From positions 2,122,394-2,186,393 of the forward strand of contig OY282377.1 in the NCBI GenBank assembly GCA_958295785.1: a DNA stretch of 64,000 nucleotides, in the 5' to 3' direction. Positions 32,939-42,118 of this stretch are shown here, piece by piece (positions within the stretch are counted from its first letter, which is position 1; each line of letters starts with the position of its first letter). The notes under the pieces are model-generated. The model searched no databases. It worked only from the letters and a program-made list of their open reading frames with translations, and was not told where the DNA came from. The position numbers were made by a program, and so were the translations under genes. The stretch comes from an uncultured Latescibacterota bacterium (GTDB lineage Bacteria; Latescibacterota; UBA2968).

Positions 32939-34201
32939 CTACCTTGACGAGAAGGTTCTAATTGCATTGCGGAAAGCATAACCCCAAAGGGCTATCCAAA
33001 GCAACCGAAGAAAACCTATAAAATGTAACCAACCTCCCCAACCTTCACCGAGTTTTAGTTTCTTAGCATCAAGAACAGCCTTCAAACCTTCCGCATAGAA
33101 AGGAATTTTTACAGGACTGTAAAACGAAAACTCCAACCACCCATACACCTTATCCCCAAAATCACTATCAATCCCCAAAAACGGAATGGCATTAAAAACC
33201 AAATATCCACCAATGAGACAACCAAAAGGTCGTACCCAAGACATATAAAAATCAGACGACCATTTTCGCCATCCCAACAAAAGCCAATCTTGCCACCCTC
33301 GCCAACTCTTATACCATTTACTATCTTTCACCCTTGCATATTCAACCTGAAAAATATAGCTGGCAATGATACTTTCTTGACCTATATCACCTCTTACATG
33401 TGCTAAATTTCTTAACCTAACAAATAGCTCCCTACTATACCCCATCTTTCCTATCTTTTCATTGCGACTAAAAGATATACTTAACAAATTATACTCCTTA
33501 ACATCATCATAACGATTAACCACTTGATGCCACGTAAAAATATCTACCTCATTATTACCAACAAAACGACAATTTATTGGATACTCAAACGGAAAAGGAA
33601 AATCTAAATTCAAATGTCTAATTTTATTTTTTTTAAATTCCAAAAACACACCTTTCCTTTTGTCATTATCATCACCGCCATTTCTCTTAATAATAATATC
33701 CGTAAAATCATTCTGTTCAAAAACTACCTGACTATCACCCGGAAATGAAAATGAAAATGGAAATCTATATTTAGAGGAAAATAAACCCCTCTCTGTATTT
33801 CCGAAAAAAGAAAATGATTTTTCATGAGGATTTCTAAACTCAGGAATAAAGTTAGGAACAAACTTTATGCCAGTCCACGAATTATCACTCCACAAAAAAC
33901 AACAATTCTCAAAACGCAAACTCACTGACTTACTCGAAAGTCCATACCTTATCTCAACTTCATCAGGTTCATCATAAGCTTTATCACGACTATTATAAGC
34001 GACTTCAATTTCAAGATCTCCTACATCAAACACTATATCCCCATCAATACCACTTACCCACTGAACACATCCCCCCAATGCACTTCCCTCGCCAGGTTTT
34101 GTCACACTATTCAAAACACGAGACAACTCATCACAAGACACACTTTTTCTTTTTTTAGTTCTTTTTTTTCGCAACATCCGCCCAAACAACCGATTCAACA
34201 T
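32939..34201 (-). CDS. AT-rich membrane protein resembling pentapeptide-protein C-terminal domains
   Basis: 420 residues. The N-terminus is very basic (RMLRKKRTKKRKS) and is followed by a beta-rich, aromatic-rich region to about residue 265. The segment ELFVRLRNLAHVRGDIGQES…YIFQVEYARV, then W-rich helices and SWVRPFGCLIGGYLVFNAI, resembles the tail of membrane-anchored pentapeptide-repeat proteins (helical bundle plus two TM helices). The N-terminal beta-rich part lacks clear pentapeptides. GC content is far below the neighbours (about 37% by eye), which points to recent acquisition. It ends with a second hydrophobic helix (FIGFLRLLWIALWGYAF). Function unknown. Confidence 0.65.
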   Translation of the reverse strand: MLNRLFGRMLRKKRTKKRKSVSCDELSRVLNSVTKPGEGSALGGCVQWVSGIDGDIVFDVGDLEIEVAYNSRDKAYDEPDEVEIRYGLSSKSVSLRFENCCFLWSDNSWTGIKFVPNFIPEFRNPHEKSFSFFGNTERGLFSSKYRFPFSFSFPGDSQVVFEQNDFTDIIIKRNGGDDNDKRKGVFLEFKKNKIRHLNLDFPFPFEYPINCRFVGNNEVDIFTWHQVVNRYDDVKEYNLLSISFSRNEKIGKMGYSRELFVRLRNLAHVRGDIGQESIIASYIFQVEYARVKDSKWYKSWRGWQDWLLLGWRKWSSDFYMSWVRPFGCLIGGYLVFNAIPFLGIDSDFGDKVYGWLEFSFYSPVKIPFYAEGLKAVLDAKKLKLGEGWGGWLHFIGFLRLLWIALWGYAFRNAIRTFSSR

Positions 34202-34292
34202 CTCAACCCCCTATCTCTGAAACCAGTAAGCCAAACAGCCTTGAACTCTCCTACATACACGCCTAAAAAACAAAAAACTTATCCTAGAAAAT

Positions 34293-34445
34293 TTATGGCG
34301 AACCACCCCCTTGTGATGATTCGCCACTTATCCCCTCCGCCAAAATCCCCTTCCCACTCAACGCGCCGCTGATGAGTTTCGGCAACAGCGTATCTCGCAG
34401 GGTGGCGAGATTGTACGATTCAATGTTAACCAAAATTTGTTTTGC
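34293..34445 (-). pseudogene. HsdS C-terminal fragment (type I restriction specificity subunit)
   Basis: Read on the minus strand, the codons from about 34445 to the stop at 34293 give LLAKQILVNIESYNLATLRD and TLLPKLISGAL, the characteristic end of HsdS proteins. No start or target-recognition domain precedes it. It lies in inverted orientation just upstream of a separate HsdS N-terminal fragment. The 370-bp gap 34202-34575 holds only this remnant. Confidence 0.7.
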
Positions 34446-34575
34446 AAGCAAGTTGGAAAACGTTTCATCAACCGCATGAAAATAGCCAGTACGTTTTGCT
34501 AGTAAGCCAAATATACCCAGATAAAATAAGGTTGACAAGGGGGTTTTCGCCAATTTGTGGGGAGGGTATGATAGA

Positions 34576-35505
<930 letters not shown>

Positions 35506-35770
35506 AATGACGGAACAAGAATTGGACAAACGCATTGGAATTGCAGAGTTACGCGGTGAAATGGCGCAGATGAACAAGCGCATTGACGACGTTCGCACAG
35601 ATGTTCGCGCAGACATTGCAGACGTTCGCGCAGACATTCGGGATCTACGGGTAACATTGCGATGGGTGATCGGCCTCCAGATCGCGATGTTTATTGTTTT
35701 GGCTGGCCTGATTTTGCGCGGAATCGGGCCGTAAAATCTGAAAAAAAATAGCACCGATTTCATTTGGATT

Positions 35771-36019
35771 ATGTCCTTGGAAGGCATAAACAAAGAAGTT
35801 GAAATGACGGAACAAGAATTGGACAAACGCATTGGAATTGCAGAGTTGCGCGGTGAAATGACGCAGATGAACAAGCGCGTTGACGATGTGAACAAGCGCA
35901 TTGACGACGTTCGCGCAGACATTCGGGATCTACGGGTAACATTGCGATGGGTGATCGGCCTCCAGATCACGATGTTCATTGTTTTGGCTGGCCTGATTTT
36001 GCGCGGAATCGGGCCGTAA
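35771..36019 (+). CDS. Small coiled-coil protein with C-terminal membrane helix, copy 2
   Basis: 82 residues, nearly identical to copy 1. It lacks one RTDVRADIADV-type unit and gains an MNKRVDDVNKRIDDV unit, as expected from unequal recombination in heptad repeats. Both copies share the upstream stretch tttcattggattatgtcc, so the duplicated unit is about 297 bp (35466-35762 and onward). A strong terminator follows. Confidence 0.6.
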   Translation: MSLEGINKEVEMTEQELDKRIGIAELRGEMTQMNKRVDDVNKRIDDVRADIRDLRVTLRWVIGLQITMFIVLAGLILRGIGP

Positions 36020-36076
36020 AATTTGAAAAAAATAGTACCCTCGCGCTTCATTTCCATTAGAACAAAGATTGAAACG

Positions 36077-36112
36077 CCGCTGTCTGCACGACCGCAGACA
36101 GCGGTTTTTTTT
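36077..36112 (+). terminator. Rho-independent terminator
   Basis: CCGCTGTCTGC and GCAGACAGCGG form a perfect 11-bp stem with a 6-nt loop and are followed by eight T, ending the plus-strand coiled-coil unit before the minus-strand genes. Confidence 0.93.
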
Positions 36113-36239
36113 GCCTGCTCACCGGCATTCGGCTTACAGTGATAGGGGTAGGCTTTGCGATGGGCGGGCATTGGAGCTGCGCCCCCATGTTCCCATCTCC
36201 CGTCTCACGCCTTTTAGGGCCGAGGGTTGAACGGCCTAA

Positions 36240-37127
36240 CTACTGCCCTTGATCCATCTCACGGCGATCAATCCACCCGGGCAATTTGATCTTCTCCGAC
36301 ATTTTCCACGCGGTCAAATAGAGCGAAACCGTGAAGCGCGTGGCATGCTTGGCCTGTGCTTCGGCAAATGCGCGCACTGCAGGTTCATGTTTCCAATCCA
36401 CATCTTTGGGCACGAGATACTGCGCCATAGAGAGCGCGTGGTCAACCTCCTTAAAACGTGCGTGCATCTGTGCCACAATGCCGGCCATCAAACTATCCAC
36501 GGGCGCGGCGGTCAATCCCGCTACAATGGCCTCTGGCTTGAGATCTAAATTTTGAAGCAAGCCGTCAATTTTTTCGTGCATGCGCGTGCGCGACGGTTTG
36601 CCATCCACAACGCGACCGTTCCAGTGAATCGTCAAGTTGAGCGGTTGACAAATTTCCTGTGCAAAATGCGCGACATACCCGGCGTATATCAAACACTTGG
36701 TTTGGATATACACATTCTTCGGCCATTTGCGATACTCTGCAAATGCCAGCGCGAGTTGCTCGGTGTATTCCGCAGTTGCATAAGGCAAAAGCCCGACCTG
36801 CTCGGGCTTTTTGTCCAACTCGGCGCAACGCCGTGCAAACGCGTACCGCGACGCGGGCAAATCCCGTGCCTCAAACAGTTCCATGTTGAAATAGTGGATG
36901 GGATGCCCGGCCCGTTCCAAATGAAGCGTGCCGCGATTTTTCGCCACATCGGGATCCACGGCTACATGGGCGACCATGCCCGCGCCATCCCGAAAAAAAG
37001 ACGGCATATCGGGCGGCAGGGCTTGAACTGCGGCATGCGTCAAAACGCCGTGCCCGCGCGGCCACCAACCCCATGCCGCGCCTCCAAAGACAGCTAATGC
37101 AAACAACACCATGCCCAATTGACGCAT
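36240..37127 (-). CDS. S1/P1 nuclease / zinc-dependent phospholipase C-like exported protein, copy 1
   Basis: 295 residues from ATG 37127 with GGAGG 8 nt upstream. The signal peptide is RQLGMVLFALAVFGGAAWGW, which would place a mature Trp near the N-terminus as in S1/P1 enzymes. Possible zinc ligands: RGHGVLTHAAV, GHPIHYFNME, and YAGYVAHFAQEICQPLNLTIHW, which parallels the HyxGDxxQPLH pattern but has NL where LH is usual. It is exported, so likely periplasmic. It is the second of two tandem paralogues (23-bp gap). Substrate unknown. Confidence 0.7.
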   Translation of the reverse strand: MRQLGMVLFALAVFGGAAWGWWPRGHGVLTHAAVQALPPDMPSFFRDGAGMVAHVAVDPDVAKNRGTLHLERAGHPIHYFNMELFEARDLPASRYAFARRCAELDKKPEQVGLLPYATAEYTEQLALAFAEYRKWPKNVYIQTKCLIYAGYVAHFAQEICQPLNLTIHWNGRVVDGKPSRTRMHEKIDGLLQNLDLKPEAIVAGLTAAPVDSLMAGIVAQMHARFKEVDHALSMAQYLVPKDVDWKHEPAVRAFAEAQAKHATRFTVSLYLTAWKMSEKIKLPGWIDRREMDQGQ

Positions 37128-37150
37128 CGGCAACCTCCATGATCGACAAA

Positions 37151-38044
37151 TTAACGCCCGTCCCATGTCTCGCGTTTGACATAATCGGCAATTTGCAACT
37201 GCGCGGACAATCGCCACGCGGTCAAATAAAGCCGTGCGGTAAATCGCGTTGCAGCGCGGGCGCGGTCTTCTGCAAAAGCGATCACCTCTTCATCGCGTTG
37301 CCAATTTTTCGCATCGTATTGGGGGATGTTCGGCCCCATTTTATACACGCTATCCACCAGCGCAAATCCTTTTTCAAATTCGCGCATAATTTCGGGCATT
37401 GTGTTTTCAAAAGGCATCACCTCCTGATCGCGCGCCAAGTGGTTGGGTTTCATCTTCAAAAATTGCACCAAGCCATCCACCTTCCTGTGAATGCCCTTTT
37501 GCAACTTTTCACCGCCTTCTCGCACGCGGCCATCGTAGTGGATGGTCAAGTGCAAGGGCTGGCACATATCCGTCGCGTAATGCGCGAGAAAGCCCGCGTA
37601 AATTAGGCACTTGCTCTGAATGTGCGGGTTATCGGGCCACTTGCGATATTCGGCAAACGCCACGGCCAATCGCTCTGTCCATTCGTGAATCGCATAAGGG
37701 ACAAAGCCCATCTTTTCGGGTGACACGCCGCGTTCATAACACAACTTGACAAATGCGTATCGGGTCTCGGGCAGGGTTTCCACATCGAGCATCTCGCGAT
37801 CCAAAAAGTGCTCGGGAAACTCTGCGCCGCGCACATGCGGCGTGCCCCGGTTCTTGCCCATATCGGGATCAATACTCGCATGCGCTATGGTCTTTGCCCC
37901 GTGCCTAAAAAACGATGGCACCTCGTCGGGCAACGCCGCCACAGCAGCCAAAGCCAAAATATAATGCCCTTCCATCAACCAGCCTCGCGCCGGGAGAGAC
38001 AGCCCCATTATGAACAAAACAAAAATTGCAAATCGCTTGATCAT
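37151..38044 (-). CDS. S1/P1 nuclease / zinc-dependent phospholipase C-like exported protein, copy 2
   Basis: 297 residues from ATG 38044 (another ATG three bases earlier), with TTGGAG upstream. Signal peptide: IKRFAIFVLFIMGLSLPARG. It shares the whole plan of the next gene: GWLMEGHYILALAAVAALP, then AGFLAHYATDMCQPLHLTIHYDGRV. Here the QPLH motif is complete, so this copy is the better candidate for an active zinc hydrolase. The two genes run together on the minus strand, from duplication of an exported enzyme. Confidence 0.72.
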   Translation of the reverse strand: MIKRFAIFVLFIMGLSLPARGWLMEGHYILALAAVAALPDEVPSFFRHGAKTIAHASIDPDMGKNRGTPHVRGAEFPEHFLDREMLDVETLPETRYAFVKLCYERGVSPEKMGFVPYAIHEWTERLAVAFAEYRKWPDNPHIQSKCLIYAGFLAHYATDMCQPLHLTIHYDGRVREGGEKLQKGIHRKVDGLVQFLKMKPNHLARDQEVMPFENTMPEIMREFEKGFALVDSVYKMGPNIPQYDAKNWQRDEEVIAFAEDRARAATRFTARLYLTAWRLSAQLQIADYVKRETWDGR

Positions 38045-38101
38045 CATCGCTCCAATTAGTGGTGAGAAGGGAGAAGGGAGAAGGCCGCCCATCCGCGTTT
38101 A

Positions 38102-38151
38102 TCCCTGATGGGAGACAGGATACGGACAACTTGAAACCAAATTGGTATTAC
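38102..38151. repeat. 50-bp dispersed repeat shared with 51138-51187
   Basis: The stretch begins tccctgatgggag and ends ttggtattac. The copy at 51138-51187 has the same length with a few substitutions. Both lie between genes. Confidence 0.7.
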
Positions 38152-38175
38152 GCCTTACTGCTTTTCACTCATAAA

Positions 38176-38210
38176 GACAGCGGAGAAACGCATCGGGTTT
38201 CTCCGCTGTC
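38176..38210 (-). terminator. Hairpin terminator 3' of tRNA-Sec
   Basis: GACAGCGGAGAAAC and GTTTCTCCGCTGTC form a perfect 14-bp stem with a 7-nt loop, 6 nt beyond the tRNA 3' end. On the minus strand it is followed by tttatg only, so the T tract is weak. Confidence 0.75.
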
Positions 38211-38215
38211 AAAAT

Positions 38216-38316
38216 TGGCGGGAATGTGTGGGAATCGAACCCACCAAGCGTGGGGTTAGCACGCAACAACGGGTTTGAAGCCCGCGGGGGACACCAGTTC
38301 CCCATCCACTCCCGCC
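38216..38316 (-). tRNA. selC: tRNA-Sec (anticodon UCA)
   Basis: Minus-strand RNA of about 100 nt. The 8-bp acceptor stem is GGCGGGAG with TTCCCGCC, the D-arm region is GGATGGGGAACTGG, and the anticodon loop CTTCAAA contains TCA. A long variable arm (TTGTTGCGTGCTAACC with CCACGC) and the T loop GGGTTCGATTCCC follow. The 8-bp acceptor and long extra arm are the hallmarks of selenocysteine tRNA. CCA is not encoded. It lies immediately beyond selD on the same strand. Confidence 0.93.
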
Positions 38317-38327
38317 ATTTCTCGCGC

Positions 38328-39377
38328 TCATTTCACGACCTCAATTTTACCGGGGTGTTCGGCCACTGCTTCGCCAATCTGTCGCGCCATGATGCCTTTG
38401 GCGATGAGGGATTTAAGTAAAGCATCTGCCCCATCGGGCGCAAGCGCGATCAGCAGGCCGCCCGATGTTTGCGGATCGAAAAACAAGCGGCGCAACGGCT
38501 CATCGACCTCGGTGGCAAAGCGCACGGCATGGCCTCGCGCTGCCCGGTTGCGCCGCAGGCCGCCGCCTTCGCGGTGCGCGGCAATTTTCACAGCCAAATC
38601 AAAGCGCGGCACATCGGACGCCCGGATGCGAAGCCCGACGTCACTCGCCCGCGCCATCTCCAACCCGTGCCCGAGCAAGCCAAATCCCGTGATATCCGTG
38701 CAGCCGTGCGCGCCGTGCGCGACCATCAATTCGGCTGCGATGCGATTTAATTGCACCATAGAATCTATGGCGATTTGCAAATCGTCTTCGGAAATCTCGC
38801 CATTTTGATAGGCGTCCGACAGCAATCCCGTGCCCAAGGGCTTGGTCAAAATCAGAAGGTCGCCCACCCGCGCGCCCGCATTGGTCTTCACATCGTCGGG
38901 ATGCGCGATACCCGTGACGGACAACCCGAACTTGGGTTCCACATCTTCCACCGAATGCCCGCCGACGAGCACTGCGCCGGATTCGATGACTTTTTCCTGC
39001 GCGCCGCGCAAAATCTCGGCAATCACCTCTGGCGCGACCTCGTCGCTGGGAAACCCGCAAATATTCAGCGCGGTGACGGGACGCCCTCCCATCGCGTACA
39101 CATCGCTGAGCGAATTGGCCGCGGCAATTTGCCCGTATTGATGGGGATCATCGACAATGGGCGTAAAAAAATCCACAGTCTGGATGAGTGCCACATCATC
39201 AGAGATCCGAAACACGCCGGCATCATCGGCCGTATTCATCCCCACCATCAAATCGGGATGCCCGACTTGTGGCAAAGTTGTCAAAATCGCGTCCAGCACC
39301 GCTGGATCGAGTTTAGACGCTCAACCCCCGCAACTGACCAGTTGCGTCAATTTTTTTGCGCGATTCCGCCATTTCAT
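38328..39377 (-). CDS. selD: Selenide, water dikinase (selenophosphate synthase), a selenoprotein with in-frame UGA
   Basis: 349 residues if TGA at 39321-39323 is read as selenocysteine. From ATG 39377 the frame runs LTQLVSCGGUASKLDP, placing Sec19 exactly where SelD carries its catalytic Cys/Sec. Then come NTADDAGVF, TVDFFTPIVDDP, AAANSLSDVYAMGG, VGGHSVED, CTDITGFGLLGH and DPQTSGGLLIAL, all SelD signatures. A conventional caller would begin after the UGA. SelD makes selenophosphate from selenide and ATP. The adjacent tRNA-Sec and a SECIS-like hairpin after the UGA support decoding. Confidence 0.93.
39289..39320 (-). promoter_or_regulatory. Bacterial SECIS-like element in selD
   Basis: On the minus strand, directly after the UGA, TCCAGC-GGT-GCTGGA forms a 6-bp hairpin with GGU in the apical loop, and GCGTC/GACGC can extend the base. 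The loop lies about 20 nt after the UGA, within the spacing seen for SelB-binding bacterial SECIS elements. Confidence 0.8.
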
Positions 39378-39599
39378 CGTTCACGCCCCCCGCTACATGA
39401 TCTTGCACTCATACTCCCGAAAGCATGCCTGCGATTAAATTTGGATCAATATCAAATCAATCTACTAGAATTTTAAGGAATGTCAACATCACATCCGCTA
39501 TCTTACATTTTCGGGCGGGCTTTGCTTTTCATCCGTGTCATCCGCGCAATCTGCTTAATCCGCGATCCGCATCTTACCTCTTGCGTCTTTTCACTTTAC

Positions 39600-39628
39600 T
39601 TGACAGGATTTTGACCACATCCTATATT
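39600..39628 (+). promoter_or_regulatory. Sigma-70-type promoter of the TPR gene
   Basis: TTGACA at 39600-39605 and TATATT at 39623-39628 with a 17-bp spacer, about 70 bp before ATG 39701. The rest of the 320-bp gap before it contains only a 'gcggatt'-type dispersed repeat at about 39530-39575. Confidence 0.85.
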
Positions 39629-39700
39629 GATAAGGTGTATTTTCGAGATTTTTTAACCTGTTGCCGGACGCGCCGGTTGCGTTGAGAAAGGAACGTTCTC

Positions 39701-40891
39701 ATGACATTTCGCAAGTGTGGATTTATTGTTGCCCTGACATTGGCTTTTGCTGCAACGCCATTGCTTATCAACACCGTTGAAGCCAAAGTGACCAAAGGGC
39801 AGGCCAGTGTGGCCAAACGCTCGGGCAAACTCTACATCACTCAGCGTCAATACGACAAGGCGTTGGAACAATATATGATCGCGGTGGAAGGGCGCCCCGA
39901 CGATTCGGAAGCCCAGTATTACTTGGGCTGGCTGTACGGGCAAAAAGAATTGTTCGAGGAAATGAACGAACACTACGATCTGGCGACGGACAGGAAGTGG
40001 AAAAAGAAAGTCGCGGAGGACCGCAAAGAGCTTTGGACGCGGTATTACAACCTGGGCGTCAAAGGGATGAACGCCCAAAAATTCGAGTTTGCCGTTGATC
40101 AATTCAACCTCGCCATCACGATCAACCCCAAAGAAGCCGACGCGTATGAAGGCTTGGCGATCACGTTTCTCAACGTGGGCAATTCAGAAGAAGGCATCGA
40201 GACGTACAAAAAAGCCCTTGAACTCGACCCGAGCAAAGCGCAGTCCTATTTCAATGTCGGCGGCGCGCTGATGAATGCGGATCGAGTTGAAGAAGCCCTG
40301 GAAATGTTCAAAAAAGGCCACGCCATCGATCCCGAAGAGATCAACATTTTGCAAAACCTGGCGATAGCCCAATACCGATTGGGCGACAAAGAAGGCGCCT
40401 CGGAATCCGCGGAAAAAGCATTGGCGATAGCGGGGGATGATCCCAAAATTTTGAACATCGCGGCGCAGATCTTTTTGCAAGCCGAAAACTACGAAAAAGC
40501 CGCTGAGATTCTCGAAAAAGTGGTCGCGATCCAACCCGATAACATGGACGCGCTGTTCAACCTCGCCATTGCCTATCGGCAACTCGGCAAGGGCGACAAA
40601 GCCCTCGACCTCTTTCAAAAGAGCGTTGAATCAAATCCCGACGATATCGATTCGTGGTACCAACTCGGCTTGCTCGCCGACAAAGTAGAATCTTTTGACA
40701 AAGCCATTGAAGCTTTCACCAAAGTGACGGAACTCCAAGCCGACAATGCCCGAGCTTGGGCCGCGCTGTCTCGCGTTTATGCGCGCAAATCCGAAGTTTC
40801 AGAAGGCGATGTTGCCGAAGAATGCGTTAAAAAAGCGACCGAAGCATTTCAGATGTACGAGGCCCTTCAAAGCCAATCCAATGAAGAATAA
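39701..40891 (+). CDS. Exported TPR-repeat protein
   Basis: 396 residues from ATG 39701 with AAAGGA upstream. Signal peptide: CGFIVALTLAFAATPLLINTVEA. About eight tetratricopeptide repeats follow, for example AVDQFNLAITINPKEADAY, GIETYKKALELDPSKAQSY, AAEILEKVVAIQPDNMDAL and ALDLFQKSVESNPDDIDSWY. TPR arrays act as protein-interaction scaffolds; this one should sit in the periplasm or on the envelope. The stop codon TAA is part of the IS target-site duplication, so the IS landed immediately after the gene without truncating it. Confidence 0.88.
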   Translation: MTFRKCGFIVALTLAFAATPLLINTVEAKVTKGQASVAKRSGKLYITQRQYDKALEQYMIAVEGRPDDSEAQYYLGWLYGQKELFEEMNEHYDLATDRKWKKKVAEDRKELWTRYYNLGVKGMNAQKFEFAVDQFNLAITINPKEADAYEGLAITFLNVGNSEEGIETYKKALELDPSKAQSYFNVGGALMNADRVEEALEMFKKGHAIDPEEINILQNLAIAQYRLGDKEGASESAEKALAIAGDDPKILNIAAQIFLQAENYEKAAEILEKVVAIQPDNMDALFNLAIAYRQLGKGDKALDLFQKSVESNPDDIDSWYQLGLLADKVESFDKAIEAFTKVTELQADNARAWAALSRVYARKSEVSEGDVAEECVKKATEAFQMYEALQSQSNEE

Positions 40892-41983
40892 TAGGACTTA
40901 CGCAATCTCCATTGGAATATGAGGTGCTTTGAGTTGTTGTCTCAAGAAGTCAGCTAGCCCTCGGTATTTGACTTGATAAATGGTTTGTCCTGTTTGATAG
41001 GCCACCTGCGCGAGTCTTATCCAAACGAACATCGCACACCCAATATGATTTCGTACAATGCGTGCCAACCGGCATTGACACTTTTCAAGCCCGGTCACCT
41101 GTTTGACTTCGCGGTGAAAGGGCTCAATTTTCCATCGCCTGTGACACACCTGTTGTACCCCTGAAGAATCGTTTTGAGCATGGTCGTTGGTCACGACATA
41201 CGCCGTGCGTCTATCAGAAGACGCCACCCGGAATCATTTCACTTTGTGGTCTTTGGGAAACCCTCTGATTTTAATTCGCTTGCCTTGTTTGCGTTGCGCT
41301 TGAGTCCAAGTTAAGCTATCTACGCGCTGGTAGGGGGTTGTGCCTGCCGAATCGTCCACGCGCCGGTTCGTCTTGAGGGGACAGGAATAGGTTTTTTGCA
41401 TCTGCTCTCTGTGTAACATGACCGTTTTTGTCGCATACCCACTGTCCATCAAGACCCCGGTAAAAGGGAGGCCCTTCTGATAGACCCACACAGAGCGCAT
41501 GTCCTTGAGATGATCCAATTTGGTTTTGCCATCGCCTTGCGGGTCATAAATCCGATCGTCAATCAGCCAGAACCGATCCTGTTGCGGATTGACATAGACA
41601 CATGTGACCCCCCCGATGCCATTGATGACGCCTTGGGCGGTGCCGCTCTATTGACGACGCACTCACGCGATCTTGCGTGCGTGTCGCTTGTCTAAAACCG
41701 GGTCATCAAAGATCACATCGCCTTCAGGCGTCAACGCGATGGGGGCTTTGACGTGTTCCCACACCAAGCGAGGTGGGATACGCTCACCGGCGAGATAGCG
41801 GTTGTTCCTCTCATGACTGAACCCTTCGCTATGGTCGGCGAAAGGGGGCAGGGTATCGTTGAGGGGATGGCTAAGCAGATACTGACAGTAATCCAAACGC
41901 GTCGGTTGGCGCATTGACACCTCCTCAAAGTGATAAATTTTACGGAATTGCACCCTTTTTTAACTCAGCATGCGTAAGTCCTA
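40892..41983 (-). mobile_element. IS element, copy 2 (1092 bp, 5-bp target duplication)
   Basis: Same 13-bp inverted ends as copy 1 (TAGGACTTACGCA / TGCGTAAGTCCTA) and the same length. It is flanked by AATAA at 40887-40891 and 41984-41988. The two copies together show that the element makes 5-bp duplications. Confidence 0.93.
40898..41914 (-). pseudogene. Transposase of IS copy 2, multiply interrupted
   Basis: The frame matches copy 1 but carries three in-frame stops: TGA at 41663-41665, TAG at 41648-41650 and TGA at 41234-41236. Copy 1 has sense codons at all three. The DD motif region VIFDD-PVLDK and the C-terminal FHREVKQVTGLE are still readable. This copy cannot make a full transposase. 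Confidence 0.9.
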
Positions 41984-42053
41984 AATAAATAATCTAACGG
42001 ATGCCAATTCTCTCTTCTTCGTGGTTGAAAATTGTAGCCTGCAATAAGTTCCT

Positions 42054-42105
42054 CACAACAATGAGAATACAGTACTCGCTGTCTAAAACTGTTCTCATTG
42101 TTGTG
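42054..42105. promoter_or_regulatory. 14-bp perfect inverted repeat upstream of ariA
   Basis: CACAACAATGAGAA (42054-42067) and TTCTCATTGTTGTG (42092-42105) flank a 24-nt centre that contains a smaller ACAG/CTGT pair. The right arm ends a few bases before the ribosome site AGAGGTG of ariA. It may be an operator or an mRNA hairpin controlling translation. No T run follows, so it is not a typical terminator. Confidence 0.7.
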
Positions 42106-42118
42106 ATTAGAGGTGAGC

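Noticed and set aside
32947..34200. Type III or pentapeptide toxin effector reading for the AT-rich protein
   Set aside because: No pentapeptide ladder or secretion signal is visible; only the C-terminal resemblance is supported.
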